From Bog-473 sp035552095 (GTDB lineage: Bacteria > Actinomycetota > Acidimicrobiia > Acidimicrobiales > RAAP-2): a DNA stretch of 37,652 bases. A program made the translations under genes and the position numbers. Of the stretch, positions 16,535-24,743 are shown piece by piece (within the stretch, counting starts at the first letter, position 1; every line of letters begins with the position of its first letter). The notes under the pieces were generated by a model that ran no database searches, had not been told where the DNA came from, and worked only from the letters and a program-made list of their open reading frames with translations. The stretch covers positions 1 through 37,652 of the forward strand of contig DASZMA010000126.1 of the NCBI GenBank assembly GCA_035552095.1. Reading direction: 5' to 3'.

Positions 16535-16653
16535 GGGGGGCTACCCCGGCGCGCTCCCGCAGCCCTTGTTGGGACGGAATCTCGTAGCGTGTCGCAGGTG
16601 GAGATCCTCGAGGGCGAGCCCCCCTCCTCGGCCCGAAGCTGGCCCGTGGGGTC

Positions 16654-17529
16654 ATGAAGCTGGCCGCCGGACTGTTCCTGGCCCTGCTGGCGGCGGGCGC
16701 GCTCAACATCGGCTTCTTCGTCCAGCACGGCGCAGCCAACGCCATGCTGTCGCTGACCCTGCGGCATCCCGTGCGCTCGGCCCGGATGCTGCTCACCAGC
16801 CGGCAGTGGATGCTGGGCTACGCCACCGGGTGGATCGGCTGGGGCCTCTACATCGCCGCCCTGGCCCTGGCACCGCTCTCCCTGGTCCAGGCCGTCTCCG
16901 CCGGCGGCGTGGGCGTGCTGGCCATCCTGGTCCATCGCATGGGGACGCCCCTACAGCCCCGCGAGCGGTTGGGTGCGGCCATCGCCGTCGGCGGCCTGGT
17001 CCTCGTGGGCGTCTCGCTGACCGTCCACCTCCGCCCGGCGCGGGCGGCCCACAGTTCGACCCTGCTCTGGGTGGTGCTGGTCGGCGTGGCCGTGGCCGGC
17101 CTGCTGGCCCTGGTGGCGGCCCGCCGGGTCCGGCCGGCCATGTGCCTGGGCTCTGCCGCCGGCCTCCTCTTTGGGGTGGGCGATCTGGCCACCAAGGGTG
17201 CGGTGAGCGGCAACGGTCCCCTCTTCATCCCGGTGCTGGCCGTCTGCACCGCGCTGGCCTTCGTCGCCCTGCAGCTGGCCTTCCAGCGGGGCCGAGTCCT
17301 GGAGACGGCCGGGCTCTCCACCCTGGTCAACAATCTGATCCCGATCGTCGGGGGGTTGGTCGTCTTCCACGAAGCCCTGCCCCATGGGGTGGCCGGCGTG
17401 GCCCGGGTGGCCGGGTTCGCCACAGTGGTGGCCGGCGCCGTCCTCCTGGCCCATGCGCCCGAGCCACCGGAGCACGATCCGAAGTCGAGCACGTCCCCCG
17501 GCGTCCTCGACGGCTCGGCCCGGGGGTAG
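16654..17529 (+). CDS. DMT-superfamily (EamA-like) transporter
   Basis: This 291-residue protein has ten predicted hydrophobic helices in two repeats of five, as in the drug/metabolite transporter superfamily. The second repeat starts near residue 130 (TLLWVVLVGVAVAGLLALVAA). A Glu in LVVFHEALPHG matches the charged residue often found in the ninth helix. The substrate is unknown. The ATG at 16654 has only a weak GGGG upstream. The preceding 119 bases contain TTGTTG and TAGCGT at a poor spacing, and no convincing promoter. The C-terminal tail is polar and cytoplasmic. Confidence 0.82.
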   Translation: MKLAAGLFLALLAAGALNIGFFVQHGAANAMLSLTLRHPVRSARMLLTSRQWMLGYATGWIGWGLYIAALALAPLSLVQAVSAGGVGVLAILVHRMGTPLQPRERLGAAIAVGGLVLVGVSLTVHLRPARAAHSSTLLWVVLVGVAVAGLLALVAARRVRPAMCLGSAAGLLFGVGDLATKGAVSGNGPLFIPVLAVCTALAFVALQLAFQRGRVLETAGLSTLVNNLIPIVGGLVVFHEALPHGVAGVARVAGFATVVAGAVLLAHAPEPPEHDPKSSTSPGVLDGSARG

Positions 17530-17582
17530 CCCGAGCCTGATTCTTTGCTGCTTGGCCCGGGCTCGACCGACCGTTCCCCGTC

Positions 17583-18347
17583 ATGGCCTATCCCGAGTCC
17601 CGTCCCGAAGTCGTCGTAGCCGTGCTGGGCCCGGTCGAGGTCCGCGGTGCCGCCCAGCCTTTCAGCCGTCCGGCTGCCCGCGACCTGGTGGTGTACCTGG
17701 CGCTGCACCGGCCGGGGGCACGCAACGACGTCTGGGCCGCCGCCCTCTGGCCCGACCGAGCCGTCGCGGCCTCCACGCTGCATTCGACGGCGTCGGTGGC
17801 CCGGCGGTCTCTCGGGCGCTCGGCCTCGGGGGACGATCACCTGCCGCGGAGTGGCCGCCAGCTCCGGCTGGCCGAGTCGGTGGGTACGGATCTGGAGCGG
17901 TTCACCCACCTCAGTGGGGATCCCGATCCGGCTCGCTGGGTCGAGGCCATGCGGTTGATCCGGGGTCGCCCCCTCGACGGTGTGGGTCTGGCCGACTGGG
18001 CCGTACTGGACGGCACCCAGGCCGCCGTGGAGACGGCCGTGGTCGACCTGGCGCTCCGGGGCGCGGCTCACTTTGTCGACCGTGGGCTGGGCGAGGAGGC
18101 TGAGTGGATGATCCGGCAGGGTTTGCGGGTCACCCCCTACGACGAACGGCTGTACCGGGCCTTGCTCTGGGCGGCCGAGGCCAAGGGGGACCGGGTGGGC
18201 TTGCGCTCGGCCATGGCCGAACTCCTCTGCGTGGCCGGCGAAGGCGGCGCTGGGCCCGGCTCCATTCATCCCCGCACCGTGGCGCTCTACCGTGACCTGG
18301 CCCGGGGGGAAGTGCCCGCAGCCAGGGGTGACCTCATCAGGCTGTAG
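17583..18347 (+). CDS. BTAD/SARP-type regulator
   Basis: This 254-residue protein has an N-terminal winged-helix part (about 10-100) with VAVLGPVEVRG, RDLVVYLALHRPG and ALWPDRAVAASTLHST, as in SARP-like DNA-binding domains. A bacterial transcriptional activator (BTAD) helical-repeat domain (about 110-250) follows, with LIRGRPLDGVGLADW, WMIRQGLRVTPYDERLYRALLWA and IHPRTVALYRDLARG. These are signature segments of BTAD proteins in Acidimicrobiia as I remember them. No ATPase domain is fused. Likely role: transcription activation of envelope genes; the target is unknown. It lies 53 bases after the transporter gene, and its TAG stop forms part of the -10 box of the next gene. Confidence 0.8.
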   Translation: MAYPESRPEVVVAVLGPVEVRGAAQPFSRPAARDLVVYLALHRPGARNDVWAAALWPDRAVAASTLHSTASVARRSLGRSASGDDHLPRSGRQLRLAESVGTDLERFTHLSGDPDPARWVEAMRLIRGRPLDGVGLADWAVLDGTQAAVETAVVDLALRGAAHFVDRGLGEEAEWMIRQGLRVTPYDERLYRALLWAAEAKGDRVGLRSAMAELLCVAGEGGAGPGSIHPRTVALYRDLARGEVPAARGDLIRL

Positions 18348-18361
18348 GGTTTCGTCCCGCC
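18345..18361 (+). promoter_or_regulatory. TAGGGT -10 box overlapping the upstream stop codon
   Basis: TGTAGGGT (18343-18350) is an extended -10-like element whose TAG is the stop codon of the BTAD gene. Eleven bases separate it from ATG 18362, so transcription should start about four bases before the ATG. The surrounding GTAGGGTTTCGTC recurs nearly identically at 29095 (GTAGGGTTCGTC). No clear -35 is visible. Confidence 0.45.
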
Positions 18362-19240
18362 ATGGCCAGAAGCTCAACCGGAAGATCAGTCGCTCGCGCC
18401 GCCGCAACAGGAGGCGGCACCACCTATCGCGGGCAGATGCCGGTGAACTGGTACGCCGCGCTGGTCCTCATTGTCCTGCTGGGAATCGGCTCGGTCGTCC
18501 TGGCCCGTTTCCACTACGCCAAGGCCGCCGTGACCGTGCAGCCGGCGGTGGGCCAGACCTGGCACGCCGCCTTGGCCTTCGACATCTGCGGGACGATGGA
18601 GCCCCCCTTGCCGGCCACCCCGACCGGCGCCACCACGGGCCTCACCTCGGCCGGCAGTGGCGTGTTGCTCATCGCCCCCAAGTCGAGCAGTGAGGCGGGC
18701 CACAACGCCACGCTGGGCAAGTTCGCCTCGGGGTACACCGGTATGACGTTGACCAACACCTCGGTGCAGTACCCGGGCGCCAAGTCAACCGTGTACAAGA
18801 ACGGCGCCACCTGCCCGACCGGGACGCCCGACGCGGGCAAGAAGGGCGAGGTCCGGGTCCGCTCGTGGACGCTGTCCACCGCCAGTGGCGCCGGCAAGGA
18901 GACCAAGCAGGTCGGCGGCCACTACGCCGCCAAGCCAGCCGCCCTCAGGTTCGCCAACAGCCAGCTGATCACGGTCGCCTTCGTGCCGGCCACCACGTCG
19001 GTGCCCAAGGTGCCCGCCTCCACCGTCCTGGCCCTGGTCCAGACAGTTTCGGGTACCGCACCGGTGACCACCACCACGGCCAACCCGTCGACCCCGACCG
19101 TCACCGTGCCCACCTCCACCCCGACGACGGCCGCCGGGGGGACGACGACCACGCCGACGACGGCGGCCGGCACCACGACCACCGTGCCGTCAACGACATC
19201 GACGACGGCCAAGCCGTCAACCACCAGCACGACCAAGTAA
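18362..19240 (+). CDS. Membrane-anchored extracytoplasmic protein with Thr-rich tail
   Basis: This 292-residue protein of unknown function has a basic N-terminus, one transmembrane helix (about 30-48), a globular outside domain (about 52-230) with two cysteines (76 and 151) that could form a disulfide, and a 58-residue tail made almost only of Thr, Ser, Pro, Ala and Val (about 234-292). I recognise WHAALAFDICG, AGHNATLGKF and YKNGATCP as elements of an actinobacterial family in which a segment like GIHTHGDGVIHIHP carries a histidine cluster; here the matching segment is GLTSAGSGVLLIAP, without any His. This family link is from memory and unverified. The tail looks like a wall-spanning stalk and a possible O-mannosylation substrate. 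The next gene (GDP-mannose supply) overlaps it by TAATG. Confidence 0.7.
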   Translation: MARSSTGRSVARAAATGGGTTYRGQMPVNWYAALVLIVLLGIGSVVLARFHYAKAAVTVQPAVGQTWHAALAFDICGTMEPPLPATPTGATTGLTSAGSGVLLIAPKSSSEAGHNATLGKFASGYTGMTLTNTSVQYPGAKSTVYKNGATCPTGTPDAGKKGEVRVRSWTLSTASGAGKETKQVGGHYAAKPAALRFANSQLITVAFVPATTSVPKVPASTVLALVQTVSGTAPVTTTTANPSTPTVTVPTSTPTTAAGGTTTTPTTAAGTTTTVPSTTSTTAKPSTTSTTK

Positions 19241-20316
19241 TGAAGGCGGTCGTCCTCGTCGGGGGCGAGGGGACCAGGCTCCGTCCCCTGACCCTGTCCA
19301 CGCCCAAGCAGATGCTGCCCATCGTGGGCGTCCCCATGATTGAGCGGGTGCTGGCCCATCTGGCCTCCCACGGGGTGGACGAAGCCATCCTGTCCCTCGG
19401 CTACCTACCCGGCGCCTTCAAGGAGGCCTATCCCGAAGGCCGAGCCGGGGGCATCAACCTGACCTACGCGGTGGAGCCCGAGCCGCTCGACACGGCCGGC
19501 GCGTTGCGCTTCGCCGCCGCCTACGCCGGCGTGGACGACACCTTCGTGGTGGTGAACGGCGACGTCCTCACTGATCTGGACCTGAGCTCTCTGATCCAGT
19601 TCCATCGGCAGAGCGGAGCCGAAGGCACCATCGCCCTGCACCCGGTGCCCGATCCGTCGGCCTTCGGCGTGGTGCCGACCGACTCGGACGGCCGGGTCAC
19701 CGCCTTCGTGGAGAAGCCGCCCCGCGACGAGGCGCCCACTAACGAGATCAATGCCGGCACCTACGTGCTGGAGGCTTCCGTGCTCGAGCGCATCGCGCCG
19801 ACGGGCCGCGTCTCGATTGAGCGCGAGACCTTTCCCGCCATGGTGCGGGCCGGCGTGCTCTTCGCCCGTTCGGACGACGGCTACTGGCTCGACACGGGGA
19901 CGCCGACGGCCTACCTGCAGGCCAACCTCGACCTGGTCTCGGCCCGGCGCTCTGGGGCACTGGCGCCCGAGCTGCGCGATCGGGGCGACGGCGTCTTCCT
20001 CGGTGGCGAGAGCGACCTGGCGGGCCAGGTCGTGGGTCCGGCGGTGATCTTTGCCGGCTGTGCCGTGGCGGCCGGGGCCCGGGTGGAGCGCAGCGTGTTG
20101 GGGCGGGGCTCGGTGATTGAGACCGGCGCCGTCGTGGTCGACAGCGTCCTGATGGACGGCGGCCATGTAGCTTCCAATGCCAAGGTCTCGGGCTCGGTCA
20201 TGGGTCCGGGCGCCACGGTGGGCCAGCGGGGCGACGTCCGCCCCGTATCGGTGCTGGGCGCCGGAGCCGTGGTGGCGTCGGGGACCGTGGTCGATGGCGA
20301 ACGAGTGTCGGGCTAA
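19240..20316 (+). CDS. manC: Mannose-1-phosphate guanylyltransferase-like nucleotidyltransferase
   Basis: This 358-residue protein has an N-terminal nucleotidyltransferase domain with the signature LVGGEGTRLRPLTLSTPKQ, the metal-binding VVNGDVLTD, FVEKPP, and INAGTYVLE. A C-terminal left-handed beta-helix of hexapeptide repeats follows (about 240-355; VIFAGCAVAAGARV and onward). It should make GDP-mannose (or a related NDP-sugar) from sugar-1-phosphate. The family corresponds to M. tuberculosis Rv3264c, which likewise lies near the F420 genes fbiA and fbiB. Its ATG overlaps the stop of the Thr-rich protein gene (TAATG). Sugar and base preference cannot be fixed from the sequence alone. Confidence 0.85.
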   Translation: MKAVVLVGGEGTRLRPLTLSTPKQMLPIVGVPMIERVLAHLASHGVDEAILSLGYLPGAFKEAYPEGRAGGINLTYAVEPEPLDTAGALRFAAAYAGVDDTFVVVNGDVLTDLDLSSLIQFHRQSGAEGTIALHPVPDPSAFGVVPTDSDGRVTAFVEKPPRDEAPTNEINAGTYVLEASVLERIAPTGRVSIERETFPAMVRAGVLFARSDDGYWLDTGTPTAYLQANLDLVSARRSGALAPELRDRGDGVFLGGESDLAGQVVGPAVIFAGCAVAAGARVERSVLGRGSVIETGAVVVDSVLMDGGHVASNAKVSGSVMGPGATVGQRGDVRPVSVLGAGAVVASGTVVDGERVSG

Positions 20317-20330
20317 GGGGGATCGAGCTG

Positions 20331-21287
20331 ATGCGCACACTGGTCACGGGTGGAGCTGGGTTCATCGGGTCCACCCTGGTGGACCGCCTGCTGGTCGAGG
20401 GCCACGAGGTCGACGTGGTGGACGACTTCTCGACGGGATCGCTCTCCAACCTGGCGGACGCCCGGGGCAGCGCCGGCCGGGCCCTGACCATCCACCACCT
20501 CGACATCACCGCCCCCGGGGTGATCGACCTGATGGCGCGCCGCCGCCCCGAATTGGTCTTCCATCTGGCCGCCCAGGCCGACGTGCGGGTCTCGGTGGCC
20601 CGGCCCGCCTTTGACGCCGAGGTGAACATCGTCGGCTCGCTCAATGTGCTCGAAGGGGCGCGCCAGGCCGAGTCGGAGCGGGTCATCTTCGCCGCCAGCG
20701 GGGGCACGCTGTACGGCGAGCCCGCCCCCGAGGACCTTCCGGTGCGCGAGGCCCACCCGCACCAACCGCTGTCCCCGTACGGGGTGGCCAAGAAGGCGGT
20801 GTTGGACTACCTGGTGGCCTACCGCGAGCTGCACGCCCTGGAGTTCTCGGCCCTGGCCCTGGCCAACGTCTACGGGCCGCGTCAGGACCCGCACGGGGAG
20901 GCCGGGGTGGTCTCCATCTTCGCCGAGCGCATCCTCAGCGGCGAGCCGGTCACCATCTTCGGTGACGGCGAGCAGACCCGGGACTTCGTCTATGTCGACG
21001 ATGTGGTCGACGCCTTCGTGCGCGCCGCGTCCCGCGGTGGCGGACTCATCTGCAACGTCGGGACGGGGCAGGAGACGTCGGTGAACGAGCTCTACGCCAC
21101 CATGGCGGCTCAGGTGGAGGCCGCGGTGCCGCCGGTCCTGGCCCCTCTGCGCCCAGGCGAGCTCCTGCGCAACTGCCTCGACAATGAGCGGGCCTCCATC
21201 CAGTTGGGTTGGCGGCCCTGGACCCAGCTGGGCGACGGCACCCGGGCCGTGTTGGACTTCGTGCGCCAGCAAAAGGGCGAGAGTTAA
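20331..21287 (+). CDS. NAD-dependent nucleotide-sugar epimerase, GalE-like
   Basis: This 318-residue extended SDR begins with TLVTGGAGFIGS (intact NAD-binding glycines), VVDDFSTGS, FHLAAQADVRVS, the active-site region FAASGGTLYG and SPYGVAKKA (the YxxxK pair), then LANVYGPRQ and DGEQTRDFVYVDDVVDA. These fit UDP-glucose 4-epimerase-like enzymes that supply galactose-type residues for surface glycans; other 4-epimerase or dehydratase activities are possible. A GGGGGAT lies about nine bases before the ATG. It is co-directional with the guanylyltransferase (14-base gap) and probably co-transcribed. Its stop is five bases from that of convergent cofE. Confidence 0.9.
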   Translation: MRTLVTGGAGFIGSTLVDRLLVEGHEVDVVDDFSTGSLSNLADARGSAGRALTIHHLDITAPGVIDLMARRRPELVFHLAAQADVRVSVARPAFDAEVNIVGSLNVLEGARQAESERVIFAASGGTLYGEPAPEDLPVREAHPHQPLSPYGVAKKAVLDYLVAYRELHALEFSALALANVYGPRQDPHGEAGVVSIFAERILSGEPVTIFGDGEQTRDFVYVDDVVDAFVRAASRGGGLICNVGTGQETSVNELYATMAAQVEAAVPPVLAPLRPGELLRNCLDNERASIQLGWRPWTQLGDGTRAVLDFVRQQKGES

Positions 21288-21292
21288 CCGAA

Positions 21293-22024
21293 TTATCGGA
21301 AGAGGTCCTCGCCCGGCGGTCGGATGATCTCGCGCTGCACCGAGGCCGGCCGGAGCCACTCCGCCGGCACGCCGCGCACGATGGCGGCCGGGATACCCCG
21401 GTCCTTGCCCATCACCAGTTCGGCCGCCGAGGCCAGTTCGTCGGCCACACACACCTCGGTGGCCACGAGCTCCCGACCACCGGCGTCGGTGGTGCCCCGC
21501 AGGTCGATCACGGCGGCCACCCCGGCGCAGCCGATGGCGACGTCGGTCACCCCGCGGCGCCAGGTGCGGCCGAAGGTGTCCGAAATGATCACCCCCACGT
21601 CGACGCCGAGCCGGGCCGCCAACCCGGCCCGGATGCGCCGAGCCGAGCGGTCCGAGTCCTCGGGCAGGAGCGCCGCCGTTCCCACCGCGACGTTGGAGAG
21701 GTCGATCCCGGCGTTGGCGCAGATGAACCCGTGCCGGGTCTCGCTGATGATGAGGTCGCCCCGGCGACGGAGGATGCGGACCGATTCCTGCTCGACCAGG
21801 GCCACCTTGGCCGCCGGGTCGTCCGGGTCGATGGCGACCAAGCGGCCCTCGGCCTTCGAGACCACCTTCTGGGTGACGACCAGGACATCACCCGCCCGCA
21901 GTTCCGGACCGCCGGGTCGGGCCGGCGCCACGGCGTCGACCACCATGGCCGCCAGGTCGGCGCCGGGCACGATTTCGCCGATGCCGAGCAGCGGAATGAG
22001 CGCCATGCCCTCAGGCATGGACAT
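21293..22024 (-). CDS. cofE: Coenzyme F420-0:L-glutamate ligase (CofE, FbiB N-terminal domain)
   Basis: This 243-residue protein carries the CofE signatures LRAGDVLVVTQKVVSKAEGR, RGDLIISETRHGFICANAGID, DSDRSARRIRAG and GVIISDTFGRTWRRGVTDVAIG. It adds glutamate residues to F420-0 using GTP, forming the poly-gamma-glutamate tail. In mycobacteria FbiB has an additional C-terminal FMN nitroreductase-like domain that reduces dehydro-F420; it is absent here, so that step must be done by another protein. The start overlaps the end of cofD by 14 bases (an ATG six bases later is also possible), implying co-translation. Confidence 0.93.
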   Translation of the reverse strand: MSMPEGMALIPLLGIGEIVPGADLAAMVVDAVAPARPGGPELRAGDVLVVTQKVVSKAEGRLVAIDPDDPAAKVALVEQESVRILRRRGDLIISETRHGFICANAGIDLSNVAVGTAALLPEDSDRSARRIRAGLAARLGVDVGVIISDTFGRTWRRGVTDVAIGCAGVAAVIDLRGTTDAGGRELVATEVCVADELASAAELVMGKDRGIPAAIVRGVPAEWLRPASVQREIIRPPGEDLFR

Positions 22025-22958
22025 CGACCACCCGTTGGGCCAGGGCCGCCGACCGCTCCGGGGAGTCCATGATCGTCGGCGCCACCACGCAGTGCAGGCC
22101 GGCCGCCTCCACCTGGCCCGCCTGCGCCCGGTCGGCCTGGTCGATGACCAGGGTGCCGACCCAGGGGGCGTACAGCCGGGCCACGCCCACCACGGACGAC
22201 TCTGATCCGAGCTCGGTCAGCAAGCGATCGGCCGGGCCCTTGAGGGCGGCGCCGGCGATGATCGGCGACACGGCCACCACCGCGTCCCGGCGGGTGATGA
22301 GGGCGTCGAGGACACCCGGCACGGCCAGGAGCGGTCCGATGGAGACGATGGGATTGGAGGGGCACACCACGATCTGCTCGGCCTCGAGAATGGCGGCAAC
22401 GACACCGTCGGCCGGACGGGCCGCCGCCGCACCGTCGAAACGAACGGCGCTCACCGCGACCTGGTGGCGCAAGCGGACGAAGTAGTCCTGGAACGCCACC
22501 TCGGTGCCGGGCGGCCCGAACTCGGTGCTCTCGGCCAGGGTGAGCATGGTCCGCACCGGGTCATCGGTCACCGGGAGCAACCGCACCCCGATCTGACGGC
22601 GAGCGGCGATGGCGGCCGTCACCGCGCTGAGTGACGCGCCCGAACGGAGCAGCCCCGTGCGGAAGAGATGGGTGGCCAGATCGCGGTCACCGAGCCGGAA
22701 CCAGCTCTCGCCGCCCAGCCGGTCCAGTTCGTCCATCACCGTCCAGGTCTCGCCGGCCACCCCCCAACCGGTCTGGCGATTGTCCATGTCGGCCAGCGTG
22801 TACGTGATGGTGTCGAGGTCCGGACTGATGTGCAGACCGTGCAGCACAGTGTCGTCGCCCACATTGACGATGGCGGTCAGCGCGGCGGGGGAGACGACGC
22901 GGACCAATCCCGCCAGCATCCGGGCCGCCCCCACGCCGCCGCACAGGGTGACACGCAC
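22011..22958 (-). CDS. cofD: Phospholactyl/phosphoenolpyruvyl transferase for F420 (CofD/FbiA)
   Basis: This 315-residue protein has the CofD hallmarks: the start VTLCGGVGAARMLAGL, IVNVGDDTVLHGLHISPDLD, TYTLADMDN, WFRLGDRDLATH, and VVCPSNPIVSIGPLLAVPGV. It joins the phospholactyl or enolpyruvyl moiety of the GDP-activated donor to Fo, giving (dehydro-)F420-0. It starts at GTG 22958, six bases after a TATGCT box, so a leaderless mRNA is likely. It forms an operon with cofE and is divergent from an acyl-CoA synthetase. Neither the Fo synthase (FbiC) nor the donor guanylyltransferase (CofC/FbiD) is in the window. Confidence 0.94.
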   Translation of the reverse strand: MRVTLCGGVGAARMLAGLVRVVSPAALTAIVNVGDDTVLHGLHISPDLDTITYTLADMDNRQTGWGVAGETWTVMDELDRLGGESWFRLGDRDLATHLFRTGLLRSGASLSAVTAAIAARRQIGVRLLPVTDDPVRTMLTLAESTEFGPPGTEVAFQDYFVRLRHQVAVSAVRFDGAAAARPADGVVAAILEAEQIVVCPSNPIVSIGPLLAVPGVLDALITRRDAVVAVSPIIAGAALKGPADRLLTELGSESSVVGVARLYAPWVGTLVIDQADRAQAGQVEAAGLHCVVAPTIMDSPERSAALAQRVVDVHA

Positions 22959-22970
22959 GGTGCGAGCATA
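22959..22970 (-). promoter_or_regulatory. Leaderless -10 box of cofD
   Basis: On the minus strand TATGCT (22970-22965) is followed by six bases and GTG 22958, so transcription should begin at the start codon. No good -35 at 17 or 18 bases. Confidence 0.5.
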
Positions 22971-23021
22971 GGAGGCACGGCAGTGGGCCCGATCGACCGG
23001 AGGGCCCCGGGGTCGCTTTGC

Positions 23022-23038
23022 TACGATCCGCGCCCACC
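23022..23038 (+). promoter_or_regulatory. Candidate -10 box of the acyl-CoA synthetase gene
   Basis: TACGAT (23022-23027), in the extended context TTGCTACGAT, lies 11 bases before GTG 23039. This gives a predicted leader of only about four bases. No -35 at normal spacing was found in the 80-bp divergent region. Confidence 0.4.
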
Positions 23039-24643
23039 GTGGCCGTCCATCGCATCCCCCTGGACGACCACCGGACCGTCGTGTCGGTCCTGCGGGAAGC
23101 GGCGCAGCGCAACGGTGACCTGGAGGCCTATGTCGAGCCCCGCCAGCCCGGCGGGCGGGAACGGCGGGCCATGACCTTCGGCCAGTGGGACCGGCAGGCC
23201 GACGGGGTGGCCGGCTGGTTGCGCCAACTGGGCGTGGCCAAGGGCGACGTGGTCTGCCTGCTCCTGGCCTCGTCCATCGACTATGCCGTCCTCTACGCCG
23301 CCCTGCTGCGCCTGGGGGCCATCACCTCGGGCATCAACCCGCGGCTGGGGCGGCGCGAGGTCGATTCCATCCTGGCCCGGACCGATCCGGTGCTGGTGGT
23401 CCACGAGGCCGAGACCAGGTCGTTGGTCGGTGACCGTCCCGTTCGCCTGGTCGAGCGGGCCGAGGTCATGGCGCACCGCCAGGGCGATGCGCCACCGCGC
23501 TGGCCGGCCCTGGCAGCCGACGATCCGGTGGCGGTGGTGTGGACCAGTGGGACGACCGGGGTGCCCAAGGGAGCGCTGTTCGATCACGCCAACCTGGCCG
23601 CCGTGGCCCGGGGCACCGACGTGCTGAGCCAGCCCGGTGACCGGCGCATCTCGCCCATCCCCTTCGCCCATGTGGGCTACATGACCCGGCCCTGGGACGA
23701 GATCGCCCACGGCGTGACCACGGTCATCACCCCCACCCCGTGGCGGGCCGAGGACGCCGTGCGCATTCTGGAGGAGGAAGCCATCACCGTGGCCCAGGGG
23801 GTCCCCACCCAGTGGGCCCTCATGCTGGCCCAACCCGACCTGGACCGCTCCGACTTCAGCGCACTGCGGGTGGCCGGTACCGGGGCGGCCCGGGTGCCGG
23901 CGGCGCTGGTGGCCGAAATTCGCTCAGGCTTCGGCGTGCCCGTCGTGGTGCGCTACACCTCGACCGAGTCGTCGCTCGGCACCGGGACCACCCTCACCTC
24001 CACCGATGACGAGGTGGCCACCACGGTCGGTGCCCCCGTTCCCGGGGTGGAGATCCGGATCGTCGGCGACCAGGGAGCGCTGGCGGCCCCCGGCGCCATC
24101 GGTCGGGTGCACCTGCGGTCCGGCGCCAGCATGCGCGGGTACTGGGGCACCGGGCCGGGTCGGGGGCGGGCCCCGGCCGATCTCATCGACGCGGTGGCCA
24201 CGGCGGAGGTGATCTCGCCGGACGGTTGGGTCATCACCGGCGACTTCGGACTGCTGAATGCCGACGGCAACCTCTGTCTGGCCGGGCGGGCCCATGAGCG
24301 TTACATCCGCGGTGGCTACAACGTGTATCCGGCCGAGGTGGAAGAGGTGCTGGCTTCCCATCCCGCCGTGGCCCGGGTGGCCGTCGTGGGCACGCCCGAC
24401 CCCGTGCTGGGCGAGATCGGGGTGGCCGTGGTGGTGGTCGAGGGTGACCCGGTTCCCGATCTCGGGGCCCTGCGCGATCACTGCGCCGAGCACCTGTCGG
24501 ACTACAAGCTGCCCGATGCGCTGGTGGTGGTGGACGAGCTGCCCCTGACCCCCATGATGAAGGTGGACCCCAAAGCCCTGGCCGCGCTGGCGGAACAGGC
24601 CGCCGCCGACCGCCTGGACCGCCGGGCCGGGGAGCGCCCATGA
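23039..24643 (+). CDS. AMP-forming acyl-CoA synthetase (ANL superfamily)
   Basis: This 534-residue enzyme has the ANL order: the A3 phosphate loop VVWTSGTTGVPKGALF, A5 RYTSTESS, A7 GWVITGDFGLL, A8 hinge GRAHERYIRGGYNVYPAEVEEVL, and the A10 lysine in LTPMMKVDPKAL. It should activate a carboxylic acid (fatty or aromatic) to acyl-AMP and then acyl-CoA; chain length cannot be read. Its frame is open to 23018, but GTG 23039 is the better start because the TACGAT box lies between. The SDR behind it, 100 bases on, may act on the same substrate class. Divergent from cofD. Confidence 0.92.
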   Translation: MAVHRIPLDDHRTVVSVLREAAQRNGDLEAYVEPRQPGGRERRAMTFGQWDRQADGVAGWLRQLGVAKGDVVCLLLASSIDYAVLYAALLRLGAITSGINPRLGRREVDSILARTDPVLVVHEAETRSLVGDRPVRLVERAEVMAHRQGDAPPRWPALAADDPVAVVWTSGTTGVPKGALFDHANLAAVARGTDVLSQPGDRRISPIPFAHVGYMTRPWDEIAHGVTTVITPTPWRAEDAVRILEEEAITVAQGVPTQWALMLAQPDLDRSDFSALRVAGTGAARVPAALVAEIRSGFGVPVVVRYTSTESSLGTGTTLTSTDDEVATTVGAPVPGVEIRIVGDQGALAAPGAIGRVHLRSGASMRGYWGTGPGRGRAPADLIDAVATAEVISPDGWVITGDFGLLNADGNLCLAGRAHERYIRGGYNVYPAEVEEVLASHPAVARVAVVGTPDPVLGEIGVAVVVVEGDPVPDLGALRDHCAEHLSDYKLPDALVVVDELPLTPMMKVDPKALAALAEQAAADRLDRRAGERP

Positions 24644-24743
24644 TCGGGTCGAGTGGTGGGAAGGTCCCTGCTCCCGATAGGAAGGGCCAGGGCCGGGTCC
24701 CGGCTACCGAGCTACGCCAGACAAACCAGACAAAGGAGACCGC

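Noticed and set aside
17531..17567. Terminator between the transporter and the BTAD gene
   Set aside because: Only a CGAGCC/GGCTCG six-base stem with a loop of over 20 bases and no U-tract; too weak to annotate.
19070..19237. ACC/ACG-rich repetitive stretch as a DNA repeat or CRISPR-like array
   Set aside because: It is the codon pattern of the Thr-rich tail; unit length varies and there are no spacers.
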